Made by a program: the position numbers and the translations under genes. The notes below the pieces were generated by a model, which did no database searches, had not been told where the DNA came from, and saw only the letters and a list, made by a program, of their open reading frames with translations. Shown here one piece after another: positions 1 through 8,871 of a stretch of 64,000 nucleotides of DNA. Source of the DNA: Cryobacterium tepidiphilum (GTDB lineage: Bacteria > Actinomycetota > Actinomycetes > Actinomycetales > Microbacteriaceae); contig NZ_RDSR01000011.1 of the NCBI RefSeq assembly GCF_003716325.1, positions 1-64,000 of the forward strand, written 5' to 3'. Within the stretch, counting starts at the first letter, position 1. The number at the start of each line of letters is the position of its first letter.

Positions 1-261
1 CTGCTCATGCAGTTCCAGGCCGACATCCTCGGCGTCCCCGTGATCCGCCCCGTCGTGGCCGAGACCACCGCCCTCGGCGCCGCATACGCCGCGGGCCTGG
101 CCGTGGGCTTCTGGAGCGGACTGGACGACCTCCGCCAGAACTGGCAGGAAGACCAGCGCTGGGAACCCCAGATGGACGACGCCGAACGCGACCGGCTCCT
201 GCGCAACTGGAAAAAAGCCGTCACCAAAACCCTCGACTGGGTCGACGACGACGTCGTGTGA
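1..261 (+). CDS. glpK: Glycerol kinase, C-terminal end (partial)
   Basis: Open reading frame entering from the left edge and ending in TGA at 259-261; only the last 86 residues are present. The stretch [20 protein letters not shown] is the conserved C-terminal part of the FGGY kinase fold of glycerol kinases (ATP-dependent phosphorylation of glycerol to glycerol-3-phosphate in the cytoplasm), and the closing segment rich in W, D and K is typical for GlpK. The gene converges on trpD with a 16-bp gap. A short GC hairpin (281-296, inside the trpD end) may help to end it. Identity is from family recognition of a fragment, so other FGGY kinases are less likely but possible. Confidence 0.88.
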   Translation: MLMQFQADILGVPVIRPVVAETTALGAAYAAGLAVGFWSGLDDLRQNWQEDQRWEPQMDDAERDRLLRNWKKAVTKTLDWVDDDVV

Positions 262-277
262 GCCGCAGAACGCGCCG

Positions 278-1342
278 CTAGGCCCCCAGCGGGGCCTTCG
301 CCGCCTCCACCCACGCAGCGAGCTTGGCCGTGGCCGCGCCCGAGTCGATCGCTTCCGCGGCAACGGCCATCTTGCTGCGGAACCGGTCGAGGATGGCGAC
401 CTGCACCTGGCTGGGGTCGTTGGCCAGGTCGTATGCGACGAGTCCGGCCGCGGCGTTCAGCAGCACGATGTCACGGACCGGCCCCGTCTCTCCGCCGAGG
501 ACGGCGCGCGCGACGGCGGCATTGTGACCCGCGTCGCCACCGATGAGGTCGGTGATCCGAGCCCGCTTGATGCCCAGGTCGCGCGGGTCGATGTCGTGCT
601 CGGTGACGAGCCCCCGCGAGACCTCCCACACGTGGCTGTGGCCCGTGGTGGTGAGCTCATCGAGTCCGTCGTCACCGCGGAAGACCAGTGCGGTGGCCCC
701 CCGGGTCTGGAACACCCCGACGAAGAGCGGCACCCGTTCCAGACTGGCCACCCCCACAGCGGATGCTTCGGGACGTGCCGGATTGCACAGCGGCCCGAGG
801 TAGTTGAAGACGGTCGGAACGCCGAGCTCGGCGCGAGTGGCGCCCGCGTGGCGGAATCCCGGGTGGAAGGCTGCGGCGTACGCGAAGGTGATTCCCGCAC
901 GCTCGAGCACCGCGGCGACCGCATCGGGGGTCAGCGTGAGATCGATGCCGAGTGCCGCCAGCACGTCAGACGACCCGGACGCCGAGCTGGCCGCACGGTT
1001 CCCGTGCTTGATCACCGGCACGCCGGCCGCGGCGCAGACGATCGACGCCATGGTCGATACGTTGACCGTGCCCTGCCGGTCGCCTCCGGTTCCGACGATG
1101 TCGAGCGCCATCGGATCAACCGGCAGCGGAAGCGCGTGCTCGAGGATCGCGTCGCGGAAGCCGACGATCTCATCGACCGTCTCCCCCTTGGCCGCCAGCG
1201 CCACGAGGAACGCACCCAGCTGCGACGGGGTCACGTCTCCCAGCATGACCTGCTCCATGCTCCACGCCGCATCCGCAACGCTCAGGTCCTCCCCCTTGAG
1301 CAGCGCAGTGAGGACATTGGGCCAGGACTGGGATTCAAGCAT
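278..1342 (-). CDS. trpD: Anthranilate phosphoribosyltransferase
   Basis: Encodes 354 residues, the usual TrpD length. It transfers the phosphoribosyl group of PRPP to anthranilate, the second step of tryptophan synthesis. Visible family motifs are the PRPP-binding DIVGTGGDRQGTVNVST, the KHGNRAASSASGSSD loop and the HPGFRHAGATRAELGV segment. An ATG at 1340-1342 is chosen although the frame stays open to 1501: a TAAGAT hexamer sits 7 nt upstream, the same spacing seen at many starts here, and the extra upstream residues look non-coding. It stands alone, away from other trp genes, divergent from ctaE. Confidence 0.95.
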   Translation of the reverse strand: MLESQSWPNVLTALLKGEDLSVADAAWSMEQVMLGDVTPSQLGAFLVALAAKGETVDEIVGFRDAILEHALPLPVDPMALDIVGTGGDRQGTVNVSTMASIVCAAAGVPVIKHGNRAASSASGSSDVLAALGIDLTLTPDAVAAVLERAGITFAYAAAFHPGFRHAGATRAELGVPTVFNYLGPLCNPARPEASAVGVASLERVPLFVGVFQTRGATALVFRGDDGLDELTTTGHSHVWEVSRGLVTEHDIDPRDLGIKRARITDLIGGDAGHNAAVARAVLGGETGPVRDIVLLNAAAGLVAYDLANDPSQVQVAILDRFRSKMAVAAEAIDSGAATAKLAAWVEAAKAPLGA

Positions 1343-1349
1343 GACCACA

Positions 1350-1355
1350 ATCTTA
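1350..1355 (-). promoter_or_regulatory. -10 box of trpD (leaderless)
   Basis: TAAGAT on the minus strand, 7 nt before the trpD ATG, so transcription should begin at or next to the start codon. No Shine-Dalgarno sequence can fit. Confidence 0.5.
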
Positions 1356-1473
1356 ATCTCACCGGCCGACACGCCCGCCCCAGACCCTTCTTCCTCCCCA
1401 CCGGCACCCTCCCTTCCGTGGTATCGGCGGGGACTGGCACGGCCGAATGGGAAAAACCTGTGCGGAGTTCGGC

Positions 1474-1479
1474 CATAAT
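1474..1479 (+). promoter_or_regulatory. -10 box of ctaE (leaderless)
   Basis: CATAAT ends 6 nt before the GTG at 1486. The GGAGGA in that gap touches the start codon and is too close to act as a ribosome binding site, so a leaderless transcript is the simpler reading. No good -35 hexamer is visible. Confidence 0.45.
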
Positions 1480-1485
1480 GGAGGA

Positions 1486-2115
1486 GTGACGAGCACCTCA
1501 TTTACTCCTACGGCGAGTGCGCCCGTAGTGAACAGGCCCAACAGCGTGGCGGTGGGCACCATTGTCTGGCTGGGCAGCGAAGTCATGTTCTTCGCGGGTC
1601 TCTTCGCCATCTACTTCACCCTCCGGTCGACCTCCCCCGACCTGTGGCAGTTCGAGACGGCGAAGCACAACTTCCCGTACGCGCTCACCAACACGCTCAT
1701 CCTGGTGGCCTCGTCGTTCACCTGCCAGTTCGGCGTGTTCGCCGCCGAGCGCCTGCAGGCCCGCTCCACCGGTCCGCGCCCCAGCCAGTGGGGCATGGTC
1801 GAGTGGTTCTTCCTCACCTACGCCCTCGGCGCAGTGTTCGTCTCCGGCCAGATCATGGAGTACGCCACCCTGGTCTCCGAGCACGTCTCGCTCTCATCGA
1901 ACGCCTATGGCTCGGCCTTCTACCTGACCACGGGCTTCCACGGCATCCACGTCACCGCCGGACTCATCGCGTTCCTGCTGGTGATCGGGCGCGCGTTCGC
2001 GGTGAAGAACTTCGGACACAAGGAGGCGACGAGCGCCATCGTCGTCTCGTACTACTGGCACTTCGTCGACGTCGTGTGGATCGGGCTCTTCCTGGTCATC
2101 TACGTTCTCAAATAG
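1486..2115 (+). CDS. ctaE: Cytochrome c oxidase subunit III
   Basis: Encodes about 209 residues of a five-helix membrane protein matching aa3-oxidase subunit III; actinobacterial CtaE is of this short type. Conserved landmarks are [19 protein letters not shown] in helix 1, the [13 protein letters not shown] segment, and [14 protein letters not shown] in the last helix. The start is placed at the GTG at 1486, where homologues begin with a TSTSF-like N-terminus, rather than at the in-frame ATG at 1447. It leads the ctaE-qcrCAB operon: qcrC starts 24 bp after its stop, so the oxidase subunit and the cytochrome bc1 genes are probably one transcript. Confidence 0.95.
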   Translation: MTSTSFTPTASAPVVNRPNSVAVGTIVWLGSEVMFFAGLFAIYFTLRSTSPDLWQFETAKHNFPYALTNTLILVASSFTCQFGVFAAERLQARSTGPRPSQWGMVEWFFLTYALGAVFVSGQIMEYATLVSEHVSLSSNAYGSAFYLTTGFHGIHVTAGLIAFLLVIGRAFAVKNFGHKEATSAIVVSYYWHFVDVVWIGLFLVIYVLK

Positions 2116-2139
2116 GAATCAGGAGCGGAAACCTTCAGC

Positions 2140-2967
2140 ATGCCAGAGAACAGAACCCCAACGCCCCCCAAGGCACGGAGCCGCAAGCCCCGCAAGACCG
2201 GCCGTCGTCATCCGCTGGCCAGCGTCGCACTGATCGCCATCGGCCTCTTGTTCACCGGCGGCGCCTACGCCGCCTTCAGCACCAGCACGGCCAGTGCGGC
2301 AACGGATGCCACGTCGCAGCAGACCATCGACGAGGGCCGCAAGCTCTTCATCGCCAACTGCGCCACCTGCCACGGAATGCAGGCCCAGGGCGCGGATGCC
2401 GGGCCGAGCCTCATCGGCGTCGGTGCGGCATCCGTCGACTTCCAGGTGGGCACCGGCCGCATGCCGATGGCCGCCCAGGGCCCGCAGGCCCTGCAGAAGC
2501 CGGTGCAGTTCAGCGATGAGGATGTCGCGGCGTTGGCCGCGTACATCGGCTCGCTCGCCCCGGGCCCGGCGATCCCCGAAGCACACGAGATCGACGGCGA
2601 AGGCGACGCCTCCGCCGGTGCGGAACTGTTCCGCATCAACTGCGCGATGTGCCACAACGTCGCGGGCGCCGGCGGCGCCCTCACCGAGGGCAAATTCGCG
2701 CCCTCGCTCGCGGAGACCAGCAGCAAGCACATCTACGAGGCCATGGTGACCGGCCCGCAGAACATGCCGGTGTTCAACAACCTGAACATCACGCCAGAAG
2801 GCAAGCGCGACATCATCACCTACCTGAAGTACCTGCAGACCCACCCGTCCCCCGGCGGCTACGAGTTGGGGAACTTCGGTCCGGTCTCGGAGGGCTTGTT
2901 CCTCTGGATCTTCGGCATCGGCAGCATTGTGGCGTTGACCGTGTGGATCACGGCCAAGTCCAACTGA
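2140..2967 (+). CDS. qcrC: Menaquinol-cytochrome c reductase, dihaem cytochrome c subunit
   Basis: 275 residues. A single N-terminal helix (about residues 27-48) is followed by two class I cytochrome c domains, each with a haem-binding CxxCH motif (CATCH near residue 78, CAMCH near residue 168), and by a C-terminal anchor helix (LFLWIFGIGSIVALTVWI). This dihaem QcrC replaces cytochrome c1 and soluble cytochrome c in actinobacteria and carries electrons directly from the bc1 complex to CtaC in a supercomplex. An AGGAG lies 14 nt before the ATG. Second gene of the ctaE-qcrCAB operon. Confidence 0.96.
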   Translation: MPENRTPTPPKARSRKPRKTGRRHPLASVALIAIGLLFTGGAYAAFSTSTASAATDATSQQTIDEGRKLFIANCATCHGMQAQGADAGPSLIGVGAASVDFQVGTGRMPMAAQGPQALQKPVQFSDEDVAALAAYIGSLAPGPAIPEAHEIDGEGDASAGAELFRINCAMCHNVAGAGGALTEGKFAPSLAETSSKHIYEAMVTGPQNMPVFNNLNITPEGKRDIITYLKYLQTHPSPGGYELGNFGPVSEGLFLWIFGIGSIVALTVWITAKSN

Positions 2968-3004
2968 CGGTCATCCGGTTTGAAACAGCGCAAGAAGGAG
3001 AACA

Positions 3005-4078
3005 ATGGCTAACGACGACACCAGCGGGAAGGACCTCACGGGAGTGACCCCGTCCGGTACCGCTCACGGGGAGGCCCCAGCCGGCACTGCCGTCGTCGCC
3101 CGTGACGCCTTTGAGAACCCCGGCTTCCCGCCCCACCGTCCCCGTGTCACCGACATCGACCCCAAGGCAGAACGGCGTGCGGAGCGGTGGGTCTACACCC
3201 TGTTCTACCTGTCGATCGTGGGCAGCATCTTCGCGATCGTCGCGTACATGGTCTTCCCGATCGACGCGGAGAACATCGCGTCGGTTCGCCGCAACAACCT
3301 CTTCATCGGCCTCGGCCTGGCCCTCGCCCTGCTGGCGATCGGCATCGGCGCCGTGCACTGGGGCAAAGCCCTCATGTCCGACCACGAGGGCATCGACGAG
3401 CGCCACCCCGTCCCCGGCACGCCGGAGACCCGGGCGCGCGCCGTGGAGATCTTCGAGCAGGCCAACACCGAGTCCGGCTTCGGTCGCCGCGCGCTCATTC
3501 GCAACAGCCTCATCGGCGCACTGATCGCGTTCCCGCTGCCGGCGGTCGTATTATTCCGCGGCCTCGGCCCGCAGGACGTCGACCCCGTGACGGAGCTCTC
3601 CCACACCATGTGGAAGAAGGGCACCCGCCTGGCGATCGACCCCACCGGCAACCCGATCAAGGCTGCCGATGTGACGCTCGGATCCGCGTTCCACGTGATC
3701 CCGGAGGGCCTGCAGGACCTGGAGCACGGCCTGCTCGAGGCCAAGGCCAAGGCGGTCGTCCTGCTGATGCGCCTGAAGCCCGAGGATCTCAACGAGCTCC
3801 CCGAGCGCAAGGGCTGGTCGTACGACGGCATCGTCGCGTACTCCAAGATCTGCACGCACGTCGGCTGCCCGGTGGCGCTGTACGAGCAGCAGACCCACCA
3901 CCTGCTGTGCCCCTGCCACCAGTCGCAGTTCGATGTTGCCAACCACTGCGAGGTCATCTTCGGCCCGGCCGCGCGGCCGCTGCCGCAGCTGCCCATCACC
4001 GTCGACGCTGAGGGCTACCTGGTAGCCCAGAGCGACTTCCACGAACCTGTCGGCCCGAGCTTCTGGGAGCGTCATTGA
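3005..4078 (+). CDS. qcrA: Menaquinol-cytochrome c reductase, Rieske iron-sulfur subunit
   Basis: 357 residues with the long actinobacterial N-terminal region that contributes three membrane helices (near residues 65, 100 and 170), followed by the Rieske fold. The [2Fe-2S] ligands are visible as CTHVGCP (near residue 284) and CPCHQSQFD (near residue 305). It accepts electrons from menaquinol at the P side of the bc1 complex and passes them to the QcrC haems. A GAAGGAG motif precedes the ATG. Its TGA overlaps the TTG start of qcrB (TTGA), indicating translational coupling. Confidence 0.96.
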   Translation: MANDDTSGKDLTGVTPSGTAHGEAPAGTAVVARDAFENPGFPPHRPRVTDIDPKAERRAERWVYTLFYLSIVGSIFAIVAYMVFPIDAENIASVRRNNLFIGLGLALALLAIGIGAVHWGKALMSDHEGIDERHPVPGTPETRARAVEIFEQANTESGFGRRALIRNSLIGALIAFPLPAVVLFRGLGPQDVDPVTELSHTMWKKGTRLAIDPTGNPIKAADVTLGSAFHVIPEGLQDLEHGLLEAKAKAVVLLMRLKPEDLNELPERKGWSYDGIVAYSKICTHVGCPVALYEQQTHHLLCPCHQSQFDVANHCEVIFGPAARPLPQLPITVDAEGYLVAQSDFHEPVGPSFWERH

Positions 4079-5694
4079 GTACGACAACAACCGCGGCGCA
4101 GCCCGCGGTGAACACGAAATCCGGTGGCTTCACTGCGGCGGCCGCCAACTACCTCGACGAGCGCACGAGCGTCTCGACCGTCGTCAAGGAGCTCGGGCGC
4201 AAGATCTTCCCCGACCACTGGTCGTTCCTGCTCGGTGAGGTCGCCCTCTACAGCTTCGTGGTGATCCTGCTCTCGGGCTCGTTCCTCACGTTCTTCTTCC
4301 AGGCCTCCATGGCCGAGGTCGTGTACGACGGGTCGTACGTTCCGCTCAAGGGCATCGACATGTCCGCGGCCATGTCGTCGACCCTCGACATCTCGTTCGA
4401 CGTGCGCGGCGGCCTCCTCATGCGGCAGGTCCACCACTGGGCGGCGCTCATGTTCGTGGCCTCCATCGGCCTGCACATGCTGCGCATCTTCTTCACGGGT
4501 GCGTTCCGCAAGCCGCGCGAGCTGAACTGGGTGATCGGCTTCGTGCTGTTCATCCTGGCCATGGCGGAGGGCTTCACCGGCTACTCGCTGCCGGACGACC
4601 TTCTCTCCGGCAACGGCCTCCGCATCATCGACGGCATGGTCAAGGGCATCCCCCTGGTCGGCACCTGGATCTCCTTCCTGCTCTTCGGCGGGGAGTTCCC
4701 GGGCAACGACATCGTGGGTCGCCTGTACACGCTGCACATCCTGTTGCTCCCGGCGATCGTCGTCGCCCTGATCGCGATGCACCTGCTGTTCGTGGTAGTG
4801 CACAAACACACCCAGTACCCGGCCGCCGGTCACACCAACCAGAACGTCGTCGGATATCCGGTCATGCCGGTCTACGCCGCCAAGGCCGGTGGATTCTTCT
4901 TCATCGTGTTCGGCGTGATCATGCTGATCGCGTCGCTGGTGACGATCAACCCGATCTGGAACTACGGCCCGTACGACCCCTCACCGGTCTCCGCGGGTAC
5001 GCAGCCGGACTGGTACATCGGCTTCGCCGACGGCGCCCTGCGCCTGATCCCACCGCACCTCGAGTTCGTGTGGCTGAACCACACCTGGTCGTTCAACATT
5101 CTGATCCCGCTCGGCGTCATCGGCGTGTTCATCCTGCTCGTGATGGTTTACCCCTTCATCGAGGCCTGGATCACCGGCGACAAGCGTGAGCATCACCTGC
5201 TGGACCGCCCGCGGAACGCGGCCACGCGCACCGCGATCGGCGCCGCCGGCGTCTGGTTCTACGCCTCGTTGTGGGCGTCGGCCGCCTCGGACCTCATCGC
5301 CACGCACTTCCACCTGTCGATGGAGGGTGTCATCCACGCCCTGCAGATCTCGGCGGTCCTCGGACCGTTCGCGGCGTACTTCATCGCCAAGCGTGTCTGC
5401 CTCGCCCTGCAGAAGAAGGACCGCGAGATCGTGCTCCACGGCTTCGAGTCCGGCCGTATCGTGCGTCTGCCGGGCGGCGAGTACATCGAGGTGCACCAGC
5501 CGGTGAGCGAGTACGAGCGTTGGAAGCTCGTGAGCTACCCCGACTTCAAGCCGCTCATGATCCGGCCTGACGCCCGCGGGCGCATCAGCACCGGGCAGAA
5601 GGTGCGGGCCGGTCTGTCCCGCTGGTTCTTCGAGGACCGGATCGCTCCGGTCACCCGCACCGAGATCGAACGCGCCCACGGAGGCCACCACTAG
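4075..5694 (+). CDS. qcrB: Menaquinol-cytochrome c reductase, cytochrome b subunit
   Basis: 539 residues, with the C-terminal extension typical for actinobacterial cytochrome b. Haem-ligand histidine pairs are visible in helices B and D (RQVHHWAALMFVASIGLHML and LYTLHILLLPAIVVALIAMH). The quinol-oxidation region contains PPHLEF in place of the classical PEWY, as in other QcrB proteins, the target of imidazopyridine-type inhibitors. The start is TTG at 4075, overlapping the qcrA stop; this is unusual but gives the N-terminus MSTTTT shared with homologues. It oxidises menaquinol in the membrane as the core of the bcc-aa3 supercomplex. Confidence 0.96.
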   Translation: MSTTTTAAQPAVNTKSGGFTAAAANYLDERTSVSTVVKELGRKIFPDHWSFLLGEVALYSFVVILLSGSFLTFFFQASMAEVVYDGSYVPLKGIDMSAAMSSTLDISFDVRGGLLMRQVHHWAALMFVASIGLHMLRIFFTGAFRKPRELNWVIGFVLFILAMAEGFTGYSLPDDLLSGNGLRIIDGMVKGIPLVGTWISFLLFGGEFPGNDIVGRLYTLHILLLPAIVVALIAMHLLFVVVHKHTQYPAAGHTNQNVVGYPVMPVYAAKAGGFFFIVFGVIMLIASLVTINPIWNYGPYDPSPVSAGTQPDWYIGFADGALRLIPPHLEFVWLNHTWSFNILIPLGVIGVFILLVMVYPFIEAWITGDKREHHLLDRPRNAATRTAIGAAGVWFYASLWASAASDLIATHFHLSMEGVIHALQISAVLGPFAAYFIAKRVCLALQKKDREIVLHGFESGRIVRLPGGEYIEVHQPVSEYERWKLVSYPDFKPLMIRPDARGRISTGQKVRAGLSRWFFEDRIAPVTRTEIERAHGGHH

Positions 5695-5726
5695 AAGGCC
5701 GTGCCTTCCGGAGCGATCGGGCACCG

Positions 5727-6551
5727 ATGTCCCTGCTGACCCTGTCAGAGTGGCTTCGGTGCCCGATCTGTTTTCAGGACCTCTCGCCCCGTCCCCCGCT
5801 CGCCCTGGCGTGCCCGTCCGGCCACGCGTTCGACGTCAACAAGCGGGGGTACGTGTCGCTGGCCGCGTCCGTCGGCAAGCTGCGCTACGACACGGCGGCG
5901 ATGCTCGATGCCCGCGACGCGTTCCTGGCCACCGGGGCGTATGCGGCACTCCGCGAGGCACTGGCCTCCGCCCTCGCCGAGCGGTCACCACGGCGGATCG
6001 TCGACGTCGGGTGCGGCACCGGGTACTACCTGGACGGAGTGCTCTCCCGGCTCCCGTCGGCTGCCGCACTGGCGATGGACCTCTCCCCCGTCGCCGTGAC
6101 CCGCGCCGTACGGAGATCGGAACGAATCGACGGACTCGTCGCGAACGTGTGGTCGCCGCTGCCCATTCGCGACGGCGCCGCGGATGCCGTTCTCAACGTC
6201 TTCGCGCCTAGGAACCCTTCTGAATTCCACCGGCTGCTGTCGGACGACGGCGTTCTCGCCGTCGTGATCCCCGGCGACGACCACCTGCAGGAGCTCCGTG
6301 ACCGGGACCTGCTCATCGACGTCCAGCCCGGCAAGGGGCAGCAACTGGTCGAGTCACTCGGCACCGGCTTCGTCGTGGACGACGTGCGCGACATCCGTTC
6401 GACGCTCAGCCTCACCGGCACGGCCATCGAGTCGCTCGTTGGCATGGGCCCGTCGGCGCACCATCGGCCGGCTGGGCAGCCGGAGATACCCGACAGCTGT
6501 GACGTCACGGCGTCGTTCCGACTGTTCCTGCTCCGCCGCCAGGGTGTGTAG
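5727..6551 (+). CDS. RlmA/TlrB-type 23S rRNA (guanine-N1)-methyltransferase
   Basis: 274 residues. The N-terminus has the zinc-binding pattern of the RlmA family (RCPICFQDLSP, then CPSGHAFDVNKRGYVSL). The SAM-binding Rossmann motif IVDVGCGTGYYLD lies near residue 92, followed by AMDLSPVAV. RlmA-type enzymes methylate G745 or G748 in 23S helix 35, and the RlmAII branch gives tylosin tolerance. Which guanine is used here cannot be read from the sequence. It starts 32 bp after qcrB on the same strand and may be read through from that operon, though its function is unrelated. Confidence 0.85.
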   Translation: MSLLTLSEWLRCPICFQDLSPRPPLALACPSGHAFDVNKRGYVSLAASVGKLRYDTAAMLDARDAFLATGAYAALREALASALAERSPRRIVDVGCGTGYYLDGVLSRLPSAAALAMDLSPVAVTRAVRRSERIDGLVANVWSPLPIRDGAADAVLNVFAPRNPSEFHRLLSDDGVLAVVIPGDDHLQELRDRDLLIDVQPGKGQQLVESLGTGFVVDDVRDIRSTLSLTGTAIESLVGMGPSAHHRPAGQPEIPDSCDVTASFRLFLLRRQGV

Positions 6552-6567
6552 AGCCGCCCTAGGTCCA

Positions 6568-6663
6568 CCCGTGAGATGCGGAGAATGCACACGAAGGCCA
6601 AGACCGTAACTCATCCCGCCGCCCGCCACTCCCCCGTGAGATCCGGAGAGGGGAACACGAAAG
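6568..6663. repeat. Imperfect tandem-like direct repeat, two copies
   Basis: Two related blocks of about 30 bp, 6568-6597 and 6633-6663. Both start CCCGTGAGAT and end in ACACGAA followed by a purine-rich GC, and they agree at most positions between. They lie between the convergent genes rlmA-like and ctaF. Role unknown; they could be copies of a small intergenic repeat. Confidence 0.5.
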
Positions 6664-6693
6664 CGCCGGCGCCCGCGATGCGGGTGCCGGCGC
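6663..6693 (-). terminator. Terminator after ctaF
   Basis: A 14-bp GC stem with one G-T pair (6663-6676 with 6680-6693) and a 3-nt loop, lying 19 bp beyond the ctaF stop on the minus strand and followed there by TTTCGTG. The strong stem and weak U-tract fit actinobacterial intrinsic terminators. It may also stop transcripts coming from the convergent methyltransferase gene. Confidence 0.75.
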
Positions 6694-6711
6694 CGAGGCG
6701 TCACACTGGGA

Positions 6712-7128
6712 TCAGCGGGCGAACAGGCCCCGGTAATACTCGTAGACCCAGCCGACGAGGCTGACGATACCGACGGCCACCGCGATGAAGCAGATCCAGA
6801 ACCCGGCTCCGAGGCCGAGGAACATCAGCGCCGCACTGCCGGCGAGGAGAATCGGCCACCAGCTCCACGGGCTGTAGAAGCCCACCTCGGGGTCGCCGTC
6901 GTCGATGTTGGCGTCGAGACGGTCCTCCGGCAGCTCCCCACCCTGGGCGCGGTGCACCTTGGCGAGGTAGAAGGCGATGAGTGCGCCCATGACACCGACG
7001 AGCACCAGGCCGAAGGTTCCGGCCCACTCCAGCACGCCGGTGTCGTAGTACGTCCACAGTCCGTAGCCGGCACCGACGACCACGAAGAAGACGAAGATGA
7101 TCCAGAAGATATTGGCGTTGGCCTTCAT
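6712..7128 (-). CDS. ctaF: Cytochrome c oxidase subunit IV, actinobacterial type
   Basis: 138 residues with four predicted membrane helices, including IFWIIFVFFVVVGAGYGLW at the N-terminus and WSWWPILLAGSAALMFLGLG in the second half, separated by a loop with ANIDDGDPEVGFYSPWSWWP. This matches CtaF, the small fourth subunit found only in actinobacterial aa3 oxidases and needed for assembly of the complex. Its start codon directly follows the ctaD stop with no gap, so it is the last gene of the ctaC-ctaD-ctaF operon. Confidence 0.94.
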   Translation of the reverse strand: MKANANIFWIIFVFFVVVGAGYGLWTYYDTGVLEWAGTFGLVLVGVMGALIAFYLAKVHRAQGGELPEDRLDANIDDGDPEVGFYSPWSWWPILLAGSAALMFLGLGAGFWICFIAVAVGIVSLVGWVYEYYRGLFAR

Positions 7129-8868
7129 TTACTTGACCTTCTCCGAGCTCGTGTCATACGTGGGCGAATCCGAAGCGTCCTTCGCGGGACCGACTCCGAG
7201 AGGGATGCCGACCTCGGGGTGGTTCAGGTCGAACGCGGGGCGCTCCGAGCGGATGCGCGGGATCGACGTGAAGTTGTGCCGCGGCGGCGGGCAGGAGGTC
7301 GCCCACTCGAGTGACGCCCCGTAGCCCCACGGGTCGTTCACGGTCACCTTGGGCGCGTGGCGGGCGGTGATGTACACGTTCAGGAAGAACGGGATCAGCG
7401 ACACACCGAGGATCATCGCGCCGATCGTCGACAGCTGGTTCATCCAGGTGAACCCGTCGTCAGGCGAGTAGGTGGCGTAGCGACGGGGCATGCCCATGAC
7501 GCCGAGCCAGTGCTGGATGAGGAACGTGGTGTGGAAGCCGATGAAGAGCAGCCAGAAGTGCCACTTGCCCAGTCTTTCGTTGAGCATGCTGCCGGTCCAC
7601 TTCGGCCACCAGAAGTAGAAGCCGCTGAACATCGCGAAGACGACGGTTCCGAACACCACGTAGTGGAAGTGCGCGACGACGAAGTAGGTGTCGCTCACGT
7701 GGAAGTCGAGCGGGGGCGACGCCAGGATGACGCCGGTGAGCCCGCCGAACGTGAACGTGATCAGGAAGCCGAGCGCCCACAACATGGGCGTCTCGAACGT
7801 GAGCGAACCGCGCCACATGGTGCCGAGCCAGTTGAAGATCTTGAGCCCGGTGGGCACCGCGATCAGCATCGTCATCAGCGAGAAGAACGGCAGCAGCACG
7901 GAGCCGGTGACGTACATGTGGTGTGCCCACACGGTCACCGACAGGGCGGCGATCGAGATCGTGGCGTAGACCAGCGTCTTGTACCCGAAGATCGGCTTGC
8001 GGCTGAACGCGGGGAAGACCTCGGACACGATGCCGAAGAACGGCAGGGCGATGATGTACACCTCGGGGTGGCCGAAGAACCAGAACAGGTGCTGCCAGAG
8101 GATGGCGCCGCCGTTCGCCGCGTCGTAGATGTGCATATCGAAGATGCGGTCGCCGGCGGCGGCGAGGAGTGCGGCGGCCAGCACCGGGAAGGCCATCAGC
8201 ACGAGGATCGAGGTGACCAGCGCGTTCCAGGTGAAGATCGGCATCCGGAACATGGTCATGCCGGGCGCGCGCATGGTGATGATCGTCGTGATGAAGTTCA
8301 CACCACCGAGGATCGTGCCGAAACCGGAGAGGCCGAGGCCCACCATCCAGAGGTTTCCCCCGAGTCCGGGCGAGAAGGTGCTGTTGGCGAGCGGCTGATA
8401 GGCGAACCAGCCGAAGTCTGCGGCACCGTACGGGGTGAGGAAGCCGCCAACGGCGATCAGGCTGCCGAAGAAGAACAGCCAGAACGAGAACGCGTTCAGG
8501 CGCGGGAACGCCACGTCAGGGGCGCCGATCTGCAGTGGCATGAGCGCGTTGGCGAACCCGAAGAACAGCGGCGTCGCGAACATCAGCAGCATGATCGTGC
8601 CGTGCATGGTGAACAGCTGGTTGTACTGCTCCTTGGTCTGCACGACGCTCATGCCCGGCTCGAACAGCTGGCTGCGGATGATCAGGGCCATCACGCCGCC
8701 GAAGCAGAAGTACACGAACGACGTGAGCAGGTACATGTACCCGATGACCTTGTGGTCGGTCGACGTGATCCACCGAACGAGGATGTTGCCCTTCCGGCGC
8801 GCGGTCGGGGTGATTCCCACGGGGGGCCGGGTCTCCGCCGGTGCGGCGGTTGTGGTGGTGGTACTCAT
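7129..8868 (-). CDS. ctaD: Cytochrome c oxidase subunit I
   Basis: 579 residues, the catalytic subunit of the aa3 oxidase that reduces O2 to water and pumps protons. Visible are the haem a ligand region ([15 protein letters not shown]), the CuB/Tyr crosslink motif [18 protein letters not shown], the HHMYVTG pair and the haem a3/a ligands in [13 protein letters not shown]. Twelve helices are expected. The C-terminal tail carries the extra [19 protein letters not shown] segment usual in actinobacteria. It starts 3 bp after the ctaC stop. Confidence 0.97.
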   Translation of the reverse strand: MSTTTTTAAPAETRPPVGITPTARRKGNILVRWITSTDHKVIGYMYLLTSFVYFCFGGVMALIIRSQLFEPGMSVVQTKEQYNQLFTMHGTIMLLMFATPLFFGFANALMPLQIGAPDVAFPRLNAFSFWLFFFGSLIAVGGFLTPYGAADFGWFAYQPLANSTFSPGLGGNLWMVGLGLSGFGTILGGVNFITTIITMRAPGMTMFRMPIFTWNALVTSILVLMAFPVLAAALLAAAGDRIFDMHIYDAANGGAILWQHLFWFFGHPEVYIIALPFFGIVSEVFPAFSRKPIFGYKTLVYATISIAALSVTVWAHHMYVTGSVLLPFFSLMTMLIAVPTGLKIFNWLGTMWRGSLTFETPMLWALGFLITFTFGGLTGVILASPPLDFHVSDTYFVVAHFHYVVFGTVVFAMFSGFYFWWPKWTGSMLNERLGKWHFWLLFIGFHTTFLIQHWLGVMGMPRRYATYSPDDGFTWMNQLSTIGAMILGVSLIPFFLNVYITARHAPKVTVNDPWGYGASLEWATSCPPPRHNFTSIPRIRSERPAFDLNHPEVGIPLGVGPAKDASDSPTYDTSSEKVK

Positions 8869-8871
8869 GGC

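Noticed and set aside
281-296. Terminator of glpK
   Set aside because: Only a 6-bp stem lying inside the trpD coding end, without a U-tract; too weak to list as a feature.
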